Shown piece by piece: positions 42,120-51,725 of a stretch of DNA of 64,000 bases; within the stretch, counting starts at the first letter, position 1, and every line of letters starts with the position of its first letter. The DNA comes from Nocardioides sp. W7. GTDB lineage: Bacteria; Actinomycetota; Actinomycetes; Propionibacteriales; Nocardioidaceae. The DNA lies in NCBI RefSeq assembly GCF_022919075.1, contig NZ_CP095078.1:3038001-3102000 (forward strand). The letters run 5' to 3'. Made by a program: the position numbers and the translations under genes. The notes below the pieces were generated by a model. It was given only the letters and a program-made list of their open reading frames with translations, made no database searches and was not told the DNA's origin.

Positions 42120-43400
42120 ATGTTCACCAGCACCCGGCGCGTCGCCGTCCTCGGCGGCAACCGCATCCCGTTCGCCCGCTCCAACACCGTCTACGCCGAC
42201 GTGTCGAACCAGGACATGCTGACCGCCGCTATCGACGGGCTGGTCGCCCGCTACGGCCTGGAGGGCGAGCAGCTCGGCGAGGTCGTCGCCGGCGCCGTGC
42301 TGAAGCACTCCCGCGACTTCAACCTGGCCCGCGAGGCGGTGCTCGGCTCCCGGCTGGCACCGGAGACGCCCGCCACGGACATCCAGGAGGCCTGCGGCAC
42401 CGGCCTGCAGGCGGCGATCCAGATCGCCAACAAGATCGCGCTCGGCCAGATCGACTCAGGGCTGGCCGGCGGCACCGACACCACCTCGGACGCGCCGGTC
42501 GCGATCGGCGACCGGCTGCGCAAGAAGCTGATGAAGGTGAACGCCGCGCGGGACCCGTGGCGCAAGCTCGCGGCGCTCGGCGCGATCCGCCCCGGCGACA
42601 TCGGTCTGGAGATCCCGCAGAACGGCGAGCCGCGGACCAAGCTGTCGATGGGCGAGCACGCCGCGCTGACCGCGCTGGAGTGGCAGATCACCCGCGAGGA
42701 CCAGGACGAGCTGGCGGCCGCGTCCCACCAGCACCTCGCGGCGGCGTACGACGCCGGCTGGTTCGACGACCTGGTCACGCCCTTCCGCGGTGTCGAGCGC
42801 GACAACAACCTGCGGCCCGACTCGACGGCCGAGAAGCTCGCCTCGCTGAAGCCGGTGTTCGGCAGGGGCGAGGCGGCGACGATGACCGCGGGCAACTCCA
42901 CGCCGCTGACCGACGGCGCCTCCGTGGTGCTGCTCTCGTCCGAGGAGTGGGCCGCCTCGCACGGCCTCGAGCCGCAGGCCTTCCTGGTCGACTCCGAGAC
43001 CGCCGCGGTCGACTACGTGCACGGCAACGAGGGCCTGCTGATGGCGCCGGCGTACGCCGTGCCGCGGATGCTGGCCCGCAACGGCCTGACCCTGCAGGAC
43101 TTCGACTTCTACGAGATCCACGAGGCGTTCGCCTCGCAGGTGCTCTCGACGCTGAAGGCGTGGGAGGACCCGGTGTTCTGCCGCGAGCGCCTCGGTCTCG
43201 AGGCCCCGCTGGGCTCGATCGACCGGTCCCGCCTCAACGTGAACGGCTCGTCGCTGGCGGCCGGCCACCCGTTCGCCGCCACCGGCGGCCGGATCGTCGC
43301 GACCCTGGCCAAACTGCTCGCCGATCGTGGGTCGGGCCGGGGGCTGATCAGCATCTGCGCCGCCGGCGGCCAGGGCGTCGTCGCGATCCTGGAGCGCTGA
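42120..43400 (+). CDS. fadA2: Acetyl-CoA acyltransferase, FadA2 type
   Basis: A 426-residue thiolase of the mitochondrial trifunctional-protein beta type. The nucleophile is in DIQEACGTGLQAAIQIANKI; HEAF in FDFYEIHEAFASQVLSTL replaces the usual NEAF, as in TFP-beta; NVNGSSLAAGHPFAATGGRIV and ISICAAGGQGVVAILE complete the site. It would remove acetyl-CoA from 3-ketoacyl-CoA. It is divergent from fabG4-htdX, the arrangement known from mycobacteria. The downstream fadE5 of mycobacteria is not present here. Confidence 0.93.
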   Translation: MFTSTRRVAVLGGNRIPFARSNTVYADVSNQDMLTAAIDGLVARYGLEGEQLGEVVAGAVLKHSRDFNLAREAVLGSRLAPETPATDIQEACGTGLQAAIQIANKIALGQIDSGLAGGTDTTSDAPVAIGDRLRKKLMKVNAARDPWRKLAALGAIRPGDIGLEIPQNGEPRTKLSMGEHAALTALEWQITREDQDELAAASHQHLAAAYDAGWFDDLVTPFRGVERDNNLRPDSTAEKLASLKPVFGRGEAATMTAGNSTPLTDGASVVLLSSEEWAASHGLEPQAFLVDSETAAVDYVHGNEGLLMAPAYAVPRMLARNGLTLQDFDFYEIHEAFASQVLSTLKAWEDPVFCRERLGLEAPLGSIDRSRLNVNGSSLAAGHPFAATGGRIVATLAKLLADRGSGRGLISICAAGGQGVVAILER

Positions 43401-43405
43401 TCCGC

Positions 43406-43470
43406 GCGTCGAGTGCCATGAATTGGCCCCTCCAGCCCCGGATCAGGGGCCAGGAGGTGTCACTCGACGC
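43406..43470. terminator. Nested hairpin between convergent genes
   Basis: Outer arms GCGTCGAGTG (43406-43415) and CACTCGACGC (43461-43470) enclose inner arms TGGCCCCT (43424-43431) and AGGGGCCA (43445-43452). It starts just after the thiolase stop and includes the tetR stop, so it can end transcription from both sides. No U-run. Confidence 0.6.
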
Positions 43471-44125
43471 GGGCGGCGAGGGCCAGGGCCGAGGTGACCA
43501 GGTAGTCGCGCACCTGGTCGGGCGAGATCTGCCCCACGGTGGGGATGCCCGGGGACTCCTCCTTGACCAGGATGCCCACCCGCGCGAGCTGGAGCGCGCC
43601 CAGCCCGCTTGCGTAGAGGGTGTTGGCGAGCAGGGTCGGGTCCTCGACGCCGAGCTCCTCCAGCGCCGAGCCGAGGATGGCCAGGCAGGTGGAGATGCTG
43701 CGCCCGAGCCGGAACAGGGCGCTCTCGGAGATCTCGTCGAGCAGCTCGGGACCCGAGCGGCGCATCAGCGCCTGCGCGCAGTCGACGAACGCCGGGTGGG
43801 CCAGGCCGTAGTCGACGAACGCGCTCACGATCGCGGCCAGCGTGTCCTCGGGGGTCTCGCCCGCGGCGCCGTCGAGCTCGTCGCGCAGCTCGTCGAGGTA
43901 GCCGACCAGCACGAGCGCGAACAGCTCCTCCTTGCCGGAGAAGTGCCGGTAGACGATCGCGCGATTGATCCCGACCGCGCGGGCGATGTCCTCGATCTGC
44001 GCGTCGCGCACGCCGCGCTCGTCGAAGAGCGCCCGGGTGGCGGCGATGATCTCGGACTCGCGCTTGCGCCGCCGGGCTGCGGCCGCGGAGCGCCGGCCGT
44101 CGGTCTCGGGCGCTCGGGTCGGCAT
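43460..44125 (-). CDS. TetR family transcriptional regulator
   Basis: A 221-residue repressor with the HTH IIAATRALFDERGVRDAQIEDIARAVGINRAIVYRHFSGKEELFALVLV and a helical C-terminal domain. It faces the fadA2-like gene and probably controls fatty acid genes nearby; that is inference. TAGCAT lies six bases before its ATG, and the palindrome CTCGAT-N3-ATCGAG covers this -10 and the start region, which suggests autorepression of a leaderless transcript. Confidence 0.9.
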   Translation of the reverse strand: MPTRAPETDGRRSAAAARRRKRESEIIAATRALFDERGVRDAQIEDIARAVGINRAIVYRHFSGKEELFALVLVGYLDELRDELDGAAGETPEDTLAAIVSAFVDYGLAHPAFVDCAQALMRRSGPELLDEISESALFRLGRSISTCLAILGSALEELGVEDPTLLANTLYASGLGALQLARVGILVKEESPGIPTVGQISPDQVRDYLVTSALALAARVE

Positions 44126-44127
44126 GA

Positions 44128-44142
44128 CTCGATGCTATCGAG
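44128..44142. promoter_or_regulatory. tetR promoter palindrome
   Basis: CTCGAT-GCT-ATCGAG, perfect 6-bp arms, overlaps the minus-strand -10 TAGCAT (44132-44137). Likely autoregulatory operator. Confidence 0.45.
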
Positions 44143-44181
44143 GAGGTAACCCCGAGTTGCACGGGTGTGGCGCCCGACGCC

Positions 44182-44215
44182 GGTTCGAGGCGCGAGCGCA
44201 GCGAGCCTCGAATCC
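44182..44215. repeat. Diverged family A-like repeat
   Basis: GGTTCGAGGC (44182-44191) and GCCTCGAATCC (44205-44215) pair around 13 bases. Related in sequence to the repeats at 37985-38204. It lies between the divergent tetR and ABC-F genes. Confidence 0.5.
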
Positions 44216-44264
44216 GAGTGGGCCGAGCGTCGGCGGTGAGCGGGCTGCGTGGGAGCATCCTCCG

Positions 44265-45902
44265 GTGACCGCGACCCTCGTGGCGAAGGACCTGGCCGGC
44301 GGCCACGGGCATCGCATCCTCTTCGAGTCCCTCGACCTGACCGTCGCTCCCGGCGACGTGGTGGGCGTGGTCGGCGCCAACGGTGCCGGCAAGTCGACCC
44401 TGCTTCGGCTGCTCGCCGGCGCGGCCGAGCCGATGGGCGGGTCGGTGTCGCTGGCGCCGGCCGACGCGTTCGTCGGCTGGCTGCCGCAGGAGCACGACCG
44501 GGTGCCGGGGGAGACGGTGGCGGAGTACGTCGCCCGTCGTACCGGTGCGACCGCCGCCACCGAGGCCATGGAGACGACGGCGGCCGCGCTCGGCGGCGAC
44601 GTGCCGGGTGCCGACGACGCGTACGCCGCCGCCTTCGACCGCTGGATGGCCAGCGGCGCCGCGGACCTCGAGGACCGGCTCCCGTCGGTGCTCGCCGAGC
44701 TCGGCCTCGACGTCGGCCCGGACGCGCTGATGACCTCGCTGTCCGGCGGTCAGGCCGCCCGCGCCGCGCTGGCCTCCCTGCTGCTGAGCCGCTTCGACGT
44801 CGTACTCCTCGACGAGCCCACCAACGACCTGGACCTCGACGGGCTGGAGCGGCTCGAGTCGTTCGTCCGCGGGTTGCGCAGCGGCGTGGTGCTCGTCTCG
44901 CACGACCGCGAGTTCCTGGCGCGCTGCGTGACCCGGGTGGTCGAGCTGGACCTGGCCCAGAACCAGGTCGCGGTCTACGACGGCGGGTACGACGCCTACC
45001 TCGACGCCCGCGCGGTCGCTCGCCGGCACGCCCGCGAGGCCTACGAGGAGTTCGCCGACAAGAAGGCCGACCTGGTCTCCCGGGCGCGGACCCAACGGGA
45101 GTGGAGCTCGCAGGGTGTCCGCAACGCGATGAAGAAGTCGCCGGACAACGACAAGATGCGCCGCCGCGCGCAGTCGGAGTCCTCGGAGAAGCAGGCCCAG
45201 AAGGTGCGCCAGATGGAGTCGCGGATCGCCCGCCTCGACGAGGTCGACGAGCCGCGCAAGGAGTGGGTGCTGCAGTTCAGCATCGCCGCCGCGCCCCGCT
45301 CCTCGACCGTCGTGTCGACCCTGAACGAGGCGGTCCTCCGGCGCGGCGACTTCACCTTCGGCCCGGCCTCGCTGCAGGTCAACGCCGGCGACCGGATCGG
45401 CATCACCGGGCCCAACGGCGCGGGCAAGTCGACGCTGCTCGCCCTCCTGCTCGGCCGGGTCGCTCCCGACGCGGGCTCCGCCTCGCTCGGCGTCTCGGTC
45501 GCCGTCGGCGAGATCGACCAGGCGCGCACCGGCCTGCCCGACGACCAGCCGCTCGGCACCGCCTTCGAGCTCGCCGTACCCGACTGGGCTCCGGCCGACG
45601 CGCGGACCCTGCTCGCGAAGTTCGGCCTGAAGGCCGACCAGGTCGCCTCGCTGGTCGGCCGGCTCTCGCCCGGCGAGCGCACCCGCGCGGCGATGGCCCT
45701 GCTCCAGGCCCGCGGGGTCAACCTGCTGGTCCTCGACGAGCCCACCAACCACCTCGACCTGCCCGCGATCGAGCAGCTCGAGGACGCACTCGAGTCGTAC
45801 GACGGCGCGCTGCTGCTCGTCTCCCACGACCGCCGTCTGCTCGCGAACGTGGACCTCGACCAGCGCTGGCACGTCGAGGGCGGGCGGGTCACGCAGCTCT
45901 GA
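44265..45902 (+). CDS. ABC-F family ATPase
   Basis: A 545-residue soluble protein with two ATP-binding cassettes and no membrane domain. Cassette 1: Walker [19 protein letters not shown], signature [14 protein letters not shown], Walker [18 protein letters not shown] charged linker (about 240-320: [45 protein letters not shown]) is the P-site interaction region of ABC-F. Cassette 2: [44 protein letters not shown]. Such proteins act on the ribosome, some giving antibiotic resistance. The GTG at 44265 begins the first cassette; upstream codons belong to other frames. Confidence 0.92.
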   Translation: MTATLVAKDLAGGHGHRILFESLDLTVAPGDVVGVVGANGAGKSTLLRLLAGAAEPMGGSVSLAPADAFVGWLPQEHDRVPGETVAEYVARRTGATAATEAMETTAAALGGDVPGADDAYAAAFDRWMASGAADLEDRLPSVLAELGLDVGPDALMTSLSGGQAARAALASLLLSRFDVVLLDEPTNDLDLDGLERLESFVRGLRSGVVLVSHDREFLARCVTRVVELDLAQNQVAVYDGGYDAYLDARAVARRHAREAYEEFADKKADLVSRARTQREWSSQGVRNAMKKSPDNDKMRRRAQSESSEKQAQKVRQMESRIARLDEVDEPRKEWVLQFSIAAAPRSSTVVSTLNEAVLRRGDFTFGPASLQVNAGDRIGITGPNGAGKSTLLALLLGRVAPDAGSASLGVSVAVGEIDQARTGLPDDQPLGTAFELAVPDWAPADARTLLAKFGLKADQVASLVGRLSPGERTRAAMALLQARGVNLLVLDEPTNHLDLPAIEQLEDALESYDGALLLVSHDRRLLANVDLDQRWHVEGGRVTQL

Positions 45903-45970
45903 CGTGGTGCGGTGGTCCTGTTCAAGCAGGTTGACCGGATCCACCGCGATCGCACCAGCGGACGAGCAGC

Positions 45971-47488
45971 TCAGGCGAGCGCGCGCACCGTCTCGATGGT
46001 GTCGGCCTCGTCGGCGGACTTGTCGTCGCGGTAGCGCAGCACCCGCGCGAAGCGCAGCGCCAGCCCGCCGGGGTAGCGCGTCGAGCGCTGGAGGCCGTCG
46101 AACGCGATCTCGACCACCTGCTCGGGCCGGACCGGCACGACGTAGTGGTCGCCGACGGTGGCCGGGTCGAGGGCCAGCTCGGTGAACCGCTCGGTCTGCC
46201 ACGCGAGCATCTCGTCGGTCATCCCCTTGAAGGTCTTGCCGAGCATCACGAACCCGGTCTCCGACGACGGGTCGCGGGCGCCGAGGTGGATGTTGGAGAG
46301 CTTGCCGGCGCGGCGGCCGGAGCCCCACTCGACGGCCAGCACGACCAGATCGAGGGTGTGCACCGGCTTGACCTTCACCCAGGCGGCGCCCCGGCGGCCG
46401 GCGTCGTACGGCGCGGCCAGCCGCTTGACCACCACGCCCTCGTGACCGGCCGCGAGCGTGTCGGCGACGAAGGCCTCGGCGACCGCGACGTCGTCCGTGA
46501 CGACCCGCGGCACCCGGAACGCCACGGGGACCAGGCGCTCCAGCTCGACCAGCCGCTCGTCCCCGGGCGTGGTCAGCAGGTCGCGGCCGTCGACGTGGAG
46601 GACGTCGAAGAAGAACGGGGTCACCCGGACACCCGCGGCCTGCGCCGTGCGCGACGCGGTCTCCTGGAAGGCACGCGGTCGTCCGTCGTCGTCGAGCGCG
46701 ATCGCCTCGCCGTCCAGCACGAAGTGCTCCGAGGGCAGTGACCGGGCGACCTCGACCACCTCGGGCAGCCGCTCGGTGATGTCGTCGAGCGAGCGGGTCG
46801 CGATCACGATCCGGGCGCCGGTGCGGTGCACCTGGATCCGGATGCCGTCGAGCTTGGTGTCGACCGCGACGATGCCGCCGCCGGCCCTCTCGACCGCCTC
46901 GGCGAGGGTCTTCGCCGACGAGGCGAGCATCGGCAGCACCGGCCTCCCCACCTCGAGGCCGATCTCCGCGAGCGGCTCCTCACCGCCCTCGAAGGCGGCC
47001 CCGACGACGGACACGGTCGAGCCGGCGAGCATCGCGGCCCGCCGCACGGCGGCGAGCGGGACTCCGGTGGCCGCCGCGACCGCCTCCTGGACCAGGGCGT
47101 CGAGCGCGCCCTGACGCACCTCGCCGGTCACGACGCCGCGCAGCCACTGCTGCTCCTCGGCCGTGGCCCGCCCGAAGAGGGACGTCACGGCGGCGGCCCG
47201 GGCGGCCTGCGAGCCCGGCCCGGACAGCGCGGCGAGCTCCTCGAAGGCGGCGTGCACCTCCAGGACCTCCAGCGTGGGCGACGGCGCCGGCGATGGCAGC
47301 TCCGCGAGCCCGCGCCAGCCCAGGCCGGTGCGCCGCTGCCGCAGCGCGCCGCCGACGTACGACGTCACGGTCTCCAGCTCCTCGGGCTCCGCTAACTCGA
47401 GCAGCGCGGCGATGGCGACGACCTTGGCCTTGCGCGAGCGGGTGGCGGCCACCGTCGCGGAGGTGGCGACGACCTGGGAGAGCAGCAT
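45971..47488 (-). CDS. ligB: ATP-dependent DNA ligase, LigB type
   Basis: A 505-residue ligase. The N-terminal domain (1-195) is the DNA-binding part seen in LigB and archaeal ligases ([30 protein letters not shown]). The adenylated Lys is in motif [30 protein letters not shown] is motif [13 protein letters not shown]a, [12 protein letters not shown] and [23 protein letters not shown]. It joins nicks in addition to the main NAD-dependent LigA. A CAGGAT lies six bases before the ATG. M. tuberculosis LigB (Rv3062) has this architecture. No repair partner is adjacent. Confidence 0.93.
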   Translation of the reverse strand: MLLSQVVATSATVAATRSRKAKVVAIAALLELAEPEELETVTSYVGGALRQRRTGLGWRGLAELPSPAPSPTLEVLEVHAAFEELAALSGPGSQAARAAAVTSLFGRATAEEQQWLRGVVTGEVRQGALDALVQEAVAAATGVPLAAVRRAAMLAGSTVSVVGAAFEGGEEPLAEIGLEVGRPVLPMLASSAKTLAEAVERAGGGIVAVDTKLDGIRIQVHRTGARIVIATRSLDDITERLPEVVEVARSLPSEHFVLDGEAIALDDDGRPRAFQETASRTAQAAGVRVTPFFFDVLHVDGRDLLTTPGDERLVELERLVPVAFRVPRVVTDDVAVAEAFVADTLAAGHEGVVVKRLAAPYDAGRRGAAWVKVKPVHTLDLVVLAVEWGSGRRAGKLSNIHLGARDPSSETGFVMLGKTFKGMTDEMLAWQTERFTELALDPATVGDHYVVPVRPEQVVEIAFDGLQRSTRYPGGLALRFARVLRYRDDKSADEADTIETVRALA

Positions 47489-47555
47489 GCCGCCATCCTG
47501 CCCCGGGCCGCCGACAGCACTGGTCAGGACAACCGACGAGATTCGTCCGAAATGC

Positions 47556-47598
47556 TTGCGCGGGGACAGGAACGCGTTCTAAGTTGGACACGTGTCCA
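47556..47598 (+). promoter_or_regulatory. Promoter and autoregulatory operator of the TetR-CYP operon
   Basis: TTGCGC (47556-47561), an 18-base spacer and TAAGTT (47580-47585) form a good promoter, six bases before the GTG at 47592. The perfect 14-bp palindrome TGGACACGTGTCCA (47585-47598) covers the transcription start and the start codon. A TetR dimer bound here would stop initiation of the whole operon. Confidence 0.75.
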
Positions 47599-48182
47599 GT
47601 CAGGTGTCCAGCGCGGCCCGCCGCGAGCTGAACTCCCGGCAGGCCGAAACCGTCGAGCGGCTGCTCGCCGCCGGCGCCGAGGAGCTGCGTGCGGTCGGCT
47701 CGGAGACCCTGACGATCCGCACCGTCGCCGGACGGGCGGGCGTGAGCTCGGCGACGGCGTACACCTACTTCGCCTCGAAGAACCACCTCTTCGCCGAGCT
47801 CTTCTGGCGGGCCCTGCTGACCGATCCGCAGCCCGAGCCGGTCGGCACCACTGCGGTCGAGCGGGTGTGCAGCGTGACCCGGCACCTCACCGCCATGCTC
47901 GCGGCCTCGCCCGAGCTGGCCGCGGGTGCCACCTCCGCCCTGCTCGGCACCGACTCCGACGTCGAGCGGCTCCGACTGCGGATCGGCTCGGAGTTCGTGA
48001 GCCGCTTCCGGGCCGCCGTCGGAGTCGTCGCCGCACCCGCGGACGCCGACGACGTCGTCGAGACCCTCGCGCTCGCCTTCTCCGGAGCGCTGCTGCAGGC
48101 CGGCATGGGCCTGATGACCTACACCGAGATGGGCGAGCGGCTCGACTCGGTCGTCGCCACCATCATGAGAGGCAATTCATGA
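47592..48182 (+). CDS. TetR family regulator of the CYP123-CYP51 operon
   Basis: A 196-residue repressor. The HTH reads RLLAAGAEELRAVGSETLTIRTVAGRAGVSSATAYTYFASKNHLFAELFWR. Leaderless GTG start overlapped by its likely operator. It is the first gene of the operon, with its stop overlapping the CYP123-like ATG. It corresponds by position and neighbours to Rv0767c of M. tuberculosis. Confidence 0.9.
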   Translation: MSSQVSSAARRELNSRQAETVERLLAAGAEELRAVGSETLTIRTVAGRAGVSSATAYTYFASKNHLFAELFWRALLTDPQPEPVGTTAVERVCSVTRHLTAMLAASPELAAGATSALLGTDSDVERLRLRIGSEFVSRFRAAVGVVAAPADADDVVETLALAFSGALLQAGMGLMTYTEMGERLDSVVATIMRGNS

Positions 48183-49402
48183 CGCTGACCGCCCAGGGGC
48201 CGATCGTCTTCGATCCCTACGACTACGCGTTCCAGGAGGACCCCTACCCGGTCTACGCCCGGATGCGCGCCGAGGATCCGCTGCACCACAACGAGGCCGA
48301 CGACTTCTGGGTGCTCACCCGGCACGCCGACATCCAGGAGGCGGTGCGCACCGAGGGCGTCTACTCCAACGCGATGGGCGTCTCGGTCGACAAGGCCGCG
48401 TGGGGCCCGGACGCCCACAAGGTGATGTCGTTCCTCGGCATGGACCCGCCGCACCAGATGCGGCTGCGCTCGCTGGTCTCCAAGGGCTTCACCCCGCGCC
48501 GGGTCCGGGAGCTCGCGCCGCGCATCGAGCAGATCTCGGCGCACTACTTCGACCTGGCGCTGGAGCGGGGCAGCTTCGACTGGATCGCCGACTACGCCGG
48601 CCGGCTCCCGATGGACGTCATCTCCGAGATGATGGGCGTGCCGGAGGCCGACCGGGTCGAGGTACGCCGCCTCGCCGACCTCGTCGTGCACCGCGAGGAG
48701 GGCGTCCGTGACGTGCCGCAGGCCGGCATGGAGGCCTCGCTGTACCTCGTCGGCTACTACGCCGACATGCTCAAGGAGCGCAAGAAGCGGCCCACCGACG
48801 ACCTCACCAGCGCGCTCCTGGCCGCCGAGATCGACGGTGACCGGCTCACCGACGAGGAGATCATCGCCTTCCTCTTCCTGATGGTCGTGGCCGGCAACGA
48901 GACCACCACCAAGCTGCTCGGCAACGCGCTGTTCCACCTGACCCGCCACCCCGATCAGCAGGCGCGGGTCTTCGCCGACCCGGCCCAGCCCGCCGACCTC
49001 GTCGTGCCCTGGATCGAGGAGACGCTGCGCTACGACACCTCCAGCCAGATCCTGGCCCGCCACCTGCTGGCCGACGTCGAGCTGCACGGCCGGACGGCGC
49101 CGAAGGGCGCCAAGCTGCTGATCGTGCTCGGCTCGGCGAACCGCGACGAGCGGGTGTTCAGCCGGCCCGAGGAGTACGACATCTTCCGCGACAAGGCCGA
49201 GGTGGCCCAGCTGCTCAGCTTCGGCGGCGGCCGGCACTTCTGCCTCGGCGCCAACCTGGCCCGGCTGGAGGCGCAGCTCGCGCTGCGCGACCTGGTCCGC
49301 CGGGTCAAGCACATCGAGGTCGACCACGACGCCAGCCAGCGGGTGCACTCGGTCAGCGTCCGCGGCTTCGCCTCCATGCCGGTCAACGTAGAGGTCCGCT
49401 GA
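48179..49402 (+). CDS. Cytochrome P450, CYP123-like
   Basis: A 407-residue soluble P450. I-helix FLMVVAGNETTTKLLGNALFHL has the acid-alcohol pair E-T; ExxR is WIEETLRYDTSSQ; the heme loop is LLSFGGGRHFCLGANLARLEAQLAL. N-terminal YDYAFQEDPYPVYARMRAEDPLHHNEADDFWVLTRHADI is typical of actinobacterial CYPs. The placement between a TetR gene and an SDR-CYP51 pair matches CYP123 (Rv0766c). Substrate unknown, possibly sterol or fatty acid-like. Electrons probably come from the ferredoxin encoded at 51726. Confidence 0.88.
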   Translation: MTLTAQGPIVFDPYDYAFQEDPYPVYARMRAEDPLHHNEADDFWVLTRHADIQEAVRTEGVYSNAMGVSVDKAAWGPDAHKVMSFLGMDPPHQMRLRSLVSKGFTPRRVRELAPRIEQISAHYFDLALERGSFDWIADYAGRLPMDVISEMMGVPEADRVEVRRLADLVVHREEGVRDVPQAGMEASLYLVGYYADMLKERKKRPTDDLTSALLAAEIDGDRLTDEEIIAFLFLMVVAGNETTTKLLGNALFHLTRHPDQQARVFADPAQPADLVVPWIEETLRYDTSSQILARHLLADVELHGRTAPKGAKLLIVLGSANRDERVFSRPEEYDIFRDKAEVAQLLSFGGGRHFCLGANLARLEAQLALRDLVRRVKHIEVDHDASQRVHSVSVRGFASMPVNVEVR

Positions 49403-49403
49403 G

Positions 49404-50195
49404 ATGACCCGGAGCAAGTACGCCCAGCCCACGCGCCGCCCCGCGGTCGTCACCGGCGCCTCGTCCGGGATCGGTGCGGCAACGGCCCTCGCCCTCGCCG
49501 CCGCCGGTCACCCGGTCGCGCTGGGCGCGCGTCGTACCGACAAGTGCGAGGAGGTCGCCGCAGCGGTCCGCGAGGCCGGCGGCGAAGCGGTCGTGCACGC
49601 ACTCGACCTCACCGACGGGGAGTCGGTGGAGGCGTTCGCGAAGGGCGTCTCCGGCGACCTCGGCGACATCGAGGTGGTCGTCAGCAATGCCGGCGCCGTC
49701 GCCCCCGGCACCATCTACGAGGTCGACCCCGAGCGATTCGGCCGGGAGATCGACCTCAACCTCACCGGCGCGCAGCGACTGGTCCGCGCGTTCGTGCCGG
49801 GCATGGTCGAGCGGCAGCGTGGCGACTTCGTCTTCGTCTCCTCCGACGTCGCGGTGCGGGCCCGGCCGTTCATGTCGTCGTACGCCGCCGGCAAGTGGGG
49901 CCTGGAGGGGATGGCGCACGCCCTGCAGATGGAGCTCGAGGGCACCGGCGTGCGCGCCAGCATCGTGCGGCCCGGCCCGACCTGGAGCGAGATGGGCACC
50001 GACTGGGACGCCGACGAGGCGGCCTTCGTGCTCAACCAGTGGGTCCGCTTCGGGCTGGCCCGGCACCCGCACTTCATGAAGCCCACGGCGATCGCCGACG
50101 CGATCACCACCGTCGTCAGCGCGCCGCGCGGCGTGCACCTGAACCTGGTCGAGGTCTCGCCCGAGGCACCGATCGCGAAGCCGGAGGACCGATGA
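49404..50195 (+). CDS. Short-chain dehydrogenase/reductase (Rv0765c-like)
   Basis: A 263-residue classical SDR. AVVTGASSGIGAATALALAAAG binds the cofactor, VVVSNAGAVAPG is the NAG region, and PFMSSYAAGKWGLEGMAHAL carries the catalytic Tyr-Lys. It starts one base after the P450 stop, and its own stop overlaps the CYP51 ATG, so expression is tightly coupled to both P450s. It may oxidise or reduce a P450 product such as a sterol alcohol/ketone. Confidence 0.9.
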   Translation: MTRSKYAQPTRRPAVVTGASSGIGAATALALAAAGHPVALGARRTDKCEEVAAAVREAGGEAVVHALDLTDGESVEAFAKGVSGDLGDIEVVVSNAGAVAPGTIYEVDPERFGREIDLNLTGAQRLVRAFVPGMVERQRGDFVFVSSDVAVRARPFMSSYAAGKWGLEGMAHALQMELEGTGVRASIVRPGPTWSEMGTDWDADEAAFVLNQWVRFGLARHPHFMKPTAIADAITTVVSAPRGVHLNLVEVSPEAPIAKPEDR

Positions 50196-51559
50196 GTGTC
50201 TCGACAAGCTCGACAGCCGGAGGCACGACAGCGGGGATCCCCGAGGTCTCCTACGCCGTTCCCGACGACGGTTACGGCCACCTGGCCGAGATGCGCGTCG
50301 ACCCGATCGGCCTGTTCGAGCGGGTGCACGCGGAGTGCGGCGACATCGGCCGCTTCAAGCTGGCCGACAAGGACGTCGTCCTGGTCACGGGGGCGGAGGC
50401 CAACGAGCAGTTCTTCCGGGCGCCGGACTCCACACTGGACCAGGCAGCGGCGTACCCCTTCATGACGCCGATCTTCGGCAAGGGCGTCGTCTTCGACGCC
50501 TCGCCCGAGGAGCGCCAGCAGATGCTGAAGAACCAGGCGCTGCGCGGCGACATGATGCGCGGGCACGCGGCGACGATCGAGGCCGAGATCAACCGGATGG
50601 TCGCGGAGTGGGGCGACGAGGGCGAGATCGACCTGCTCGACTGGTTCGCCGAGCTGACGATCTACACGACCTCGGCGTGCCTGATCGGCAAGCCGTTCCG
50701 CGAGGAGCTCGACATCCGGTTCGCCCGGCTCTACCACGAGCTGGAGCAGGGCACGGACGCGCTGGCCTACGTCGACCCGTACATGGACATCGAGTCGTTC
50801 CGCCGGCGTGACGCCGCGCGCGAGCAGCTGGTCGAGCTGGTCCAGGGCATCATCGACCGCCGCAAGGAGCGCGGCGTCGTGGCCAAGGAGGAGCGCGACC
50901 TGCTCGACGTGCTGATCTCGATCGACATGACCGCCGACTACGTCACCGGGATCTTCATCTCGATGATGTTCGCTGGCCACCACACCTCCTCGGGCACGGC
51001 GTCGTGGGCGCTGATCGAGCTGATGCGGCACCCCGACGAGATGGCGGCCGTGGTCGGCGAGCTCGACGAGCTGTACGCCGATGGCTCCGAGGTGTCGTTC
51101 CAGGCACTGCGCTCGATCCCGCGCCTGGAGGCGGCGCTGAAGGAGACGCTGCGGCTGCACCCGCCGTTGATCATCCTGATGCGGGTGGTGCAGGAGGAGA
51201 TCGAGCTGGCCGGCCACCGGATCCCGCCGGGCACGGTGGTGGCGTCCTCGCCGCGGGTCTCGAACCGCCTCGCGGAGGACTTCCCGGAGCCCGCGACCTT
51301 CGACCCGGGCCGCTACATCGACCCGCGGCAGGAGGACCTGCAGAACCGCTGGACCTGGATCCCGTTCGGGGCCGGGAAGCACCGGTGCGTGGGCAACGCG
51401 TTCGCGATGATGCAGATGAAGGCGATCTTCTCGGTCATCCTTCGCGACTACGAGTTCGAGATGACGCAGCCCTCGGAGGACTACCGCGACGACGTGTCGA
51501 AGATGGTCATCCAGCTTCAGCAGCCGTGCCGGGTGAAGTACCGGCGGCGGTCGCGATGA
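50192..51559 (+). CDS. cyp51: Sterol 14alpha-demethylase CYP51
   Basis: A 455-residue P450 closely resembling mycobacterial CYP51. HLAEMRVDPIGLFERVHAECGD, AAAYPFMTPIFGKGVVFDASPEERQQM, the B-prime/C region LKNQALRGDMMRGHAATIE, the I-helix FISMMFAGHHTSSGTASWALIELMRH (His-Thr instead of Glu/Asp-Thr, the CYP51 hallmark), KETLRLHPPLIILMR, and IPFGAGKHRCVGNAFAMMQ are all present. It removes the 14alpha-methyl of sterols. The first about 17 residues (MSVSTSSTAGGTTAGI) are unlike CYP51 and are encoded by a piece resembling intergenic repeat B. Confidence 0.96.
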   Translation: MSVSTSSTAGGTTAGIPEVSYAVPDDGYGHLAEMRVDPIGLFERVHAECGDIGRFKLADKDVVLVTGAEANEQFFRAPDSTLDQAAAYPFMTPIFGKGVVFDASPEERQQMLKNQALRGDMMRGHAATIEAEINRMVAEWGDEGEIDLLDWFAELTIYTTSACLIGKPFREELDIRFARLYHELEQGTDALAYVDPYMDIESFRRRDAAREQLVELVQGIIDRRKERGVVAKEERDLLDVLISIDMTADYVTGIFISMMFAGHHTSSGTASWALIELMRHPDEMAAVVGELDELYADGSEVSFQALRSIPRLEAALKETLRLHPPLIILMRVVQEEIELAGHRIPPGTVVASSPRVSNRLAEDFPEPATFDPGRYIDPRQEDLQNRWTWIPFGAGKHRCVGNAFAMMQMKAIFSVILRDYEFEMTQPSEDYRDDVSKMVIQLQQPCRVKYRRRSR

Positions 51560-51572
51560 GCGTCGTACGGCG

Positions 51573-51714
51573 GGGTCTCGATACGCCGCCTCGTTCCTCG
51601 GCGGCTACTCGACCGACGAGACTCGCGGGTTCTCGGTGGTCGAGTAGCGAGCGCCAGCGAGGGTGGGTCTCTCGGTGGTCGAGTAGCGAGCGCCAGCGAG
51701 CGTATCGAGACCCC
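51573..51714. repeat. Intergenic repeat, family B, inside the operon
   Basis: Outer arms GGGTCTCGATACG (51574-51586) and CGTATCGAGACCC (51701-51713) enclose two direct copies of a 31-base unit starting TCTCGGTGGTCGAGTAGCGA (51631-51661 and 51670-51700). The whole can form a large hairpin. It separates cyp51 from its ferredoxin gene, where neighbours elsewhere in the operon overlap. Confidence 0.85.
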
Positions 51715-51725
51715 GGCGCAGCGCG

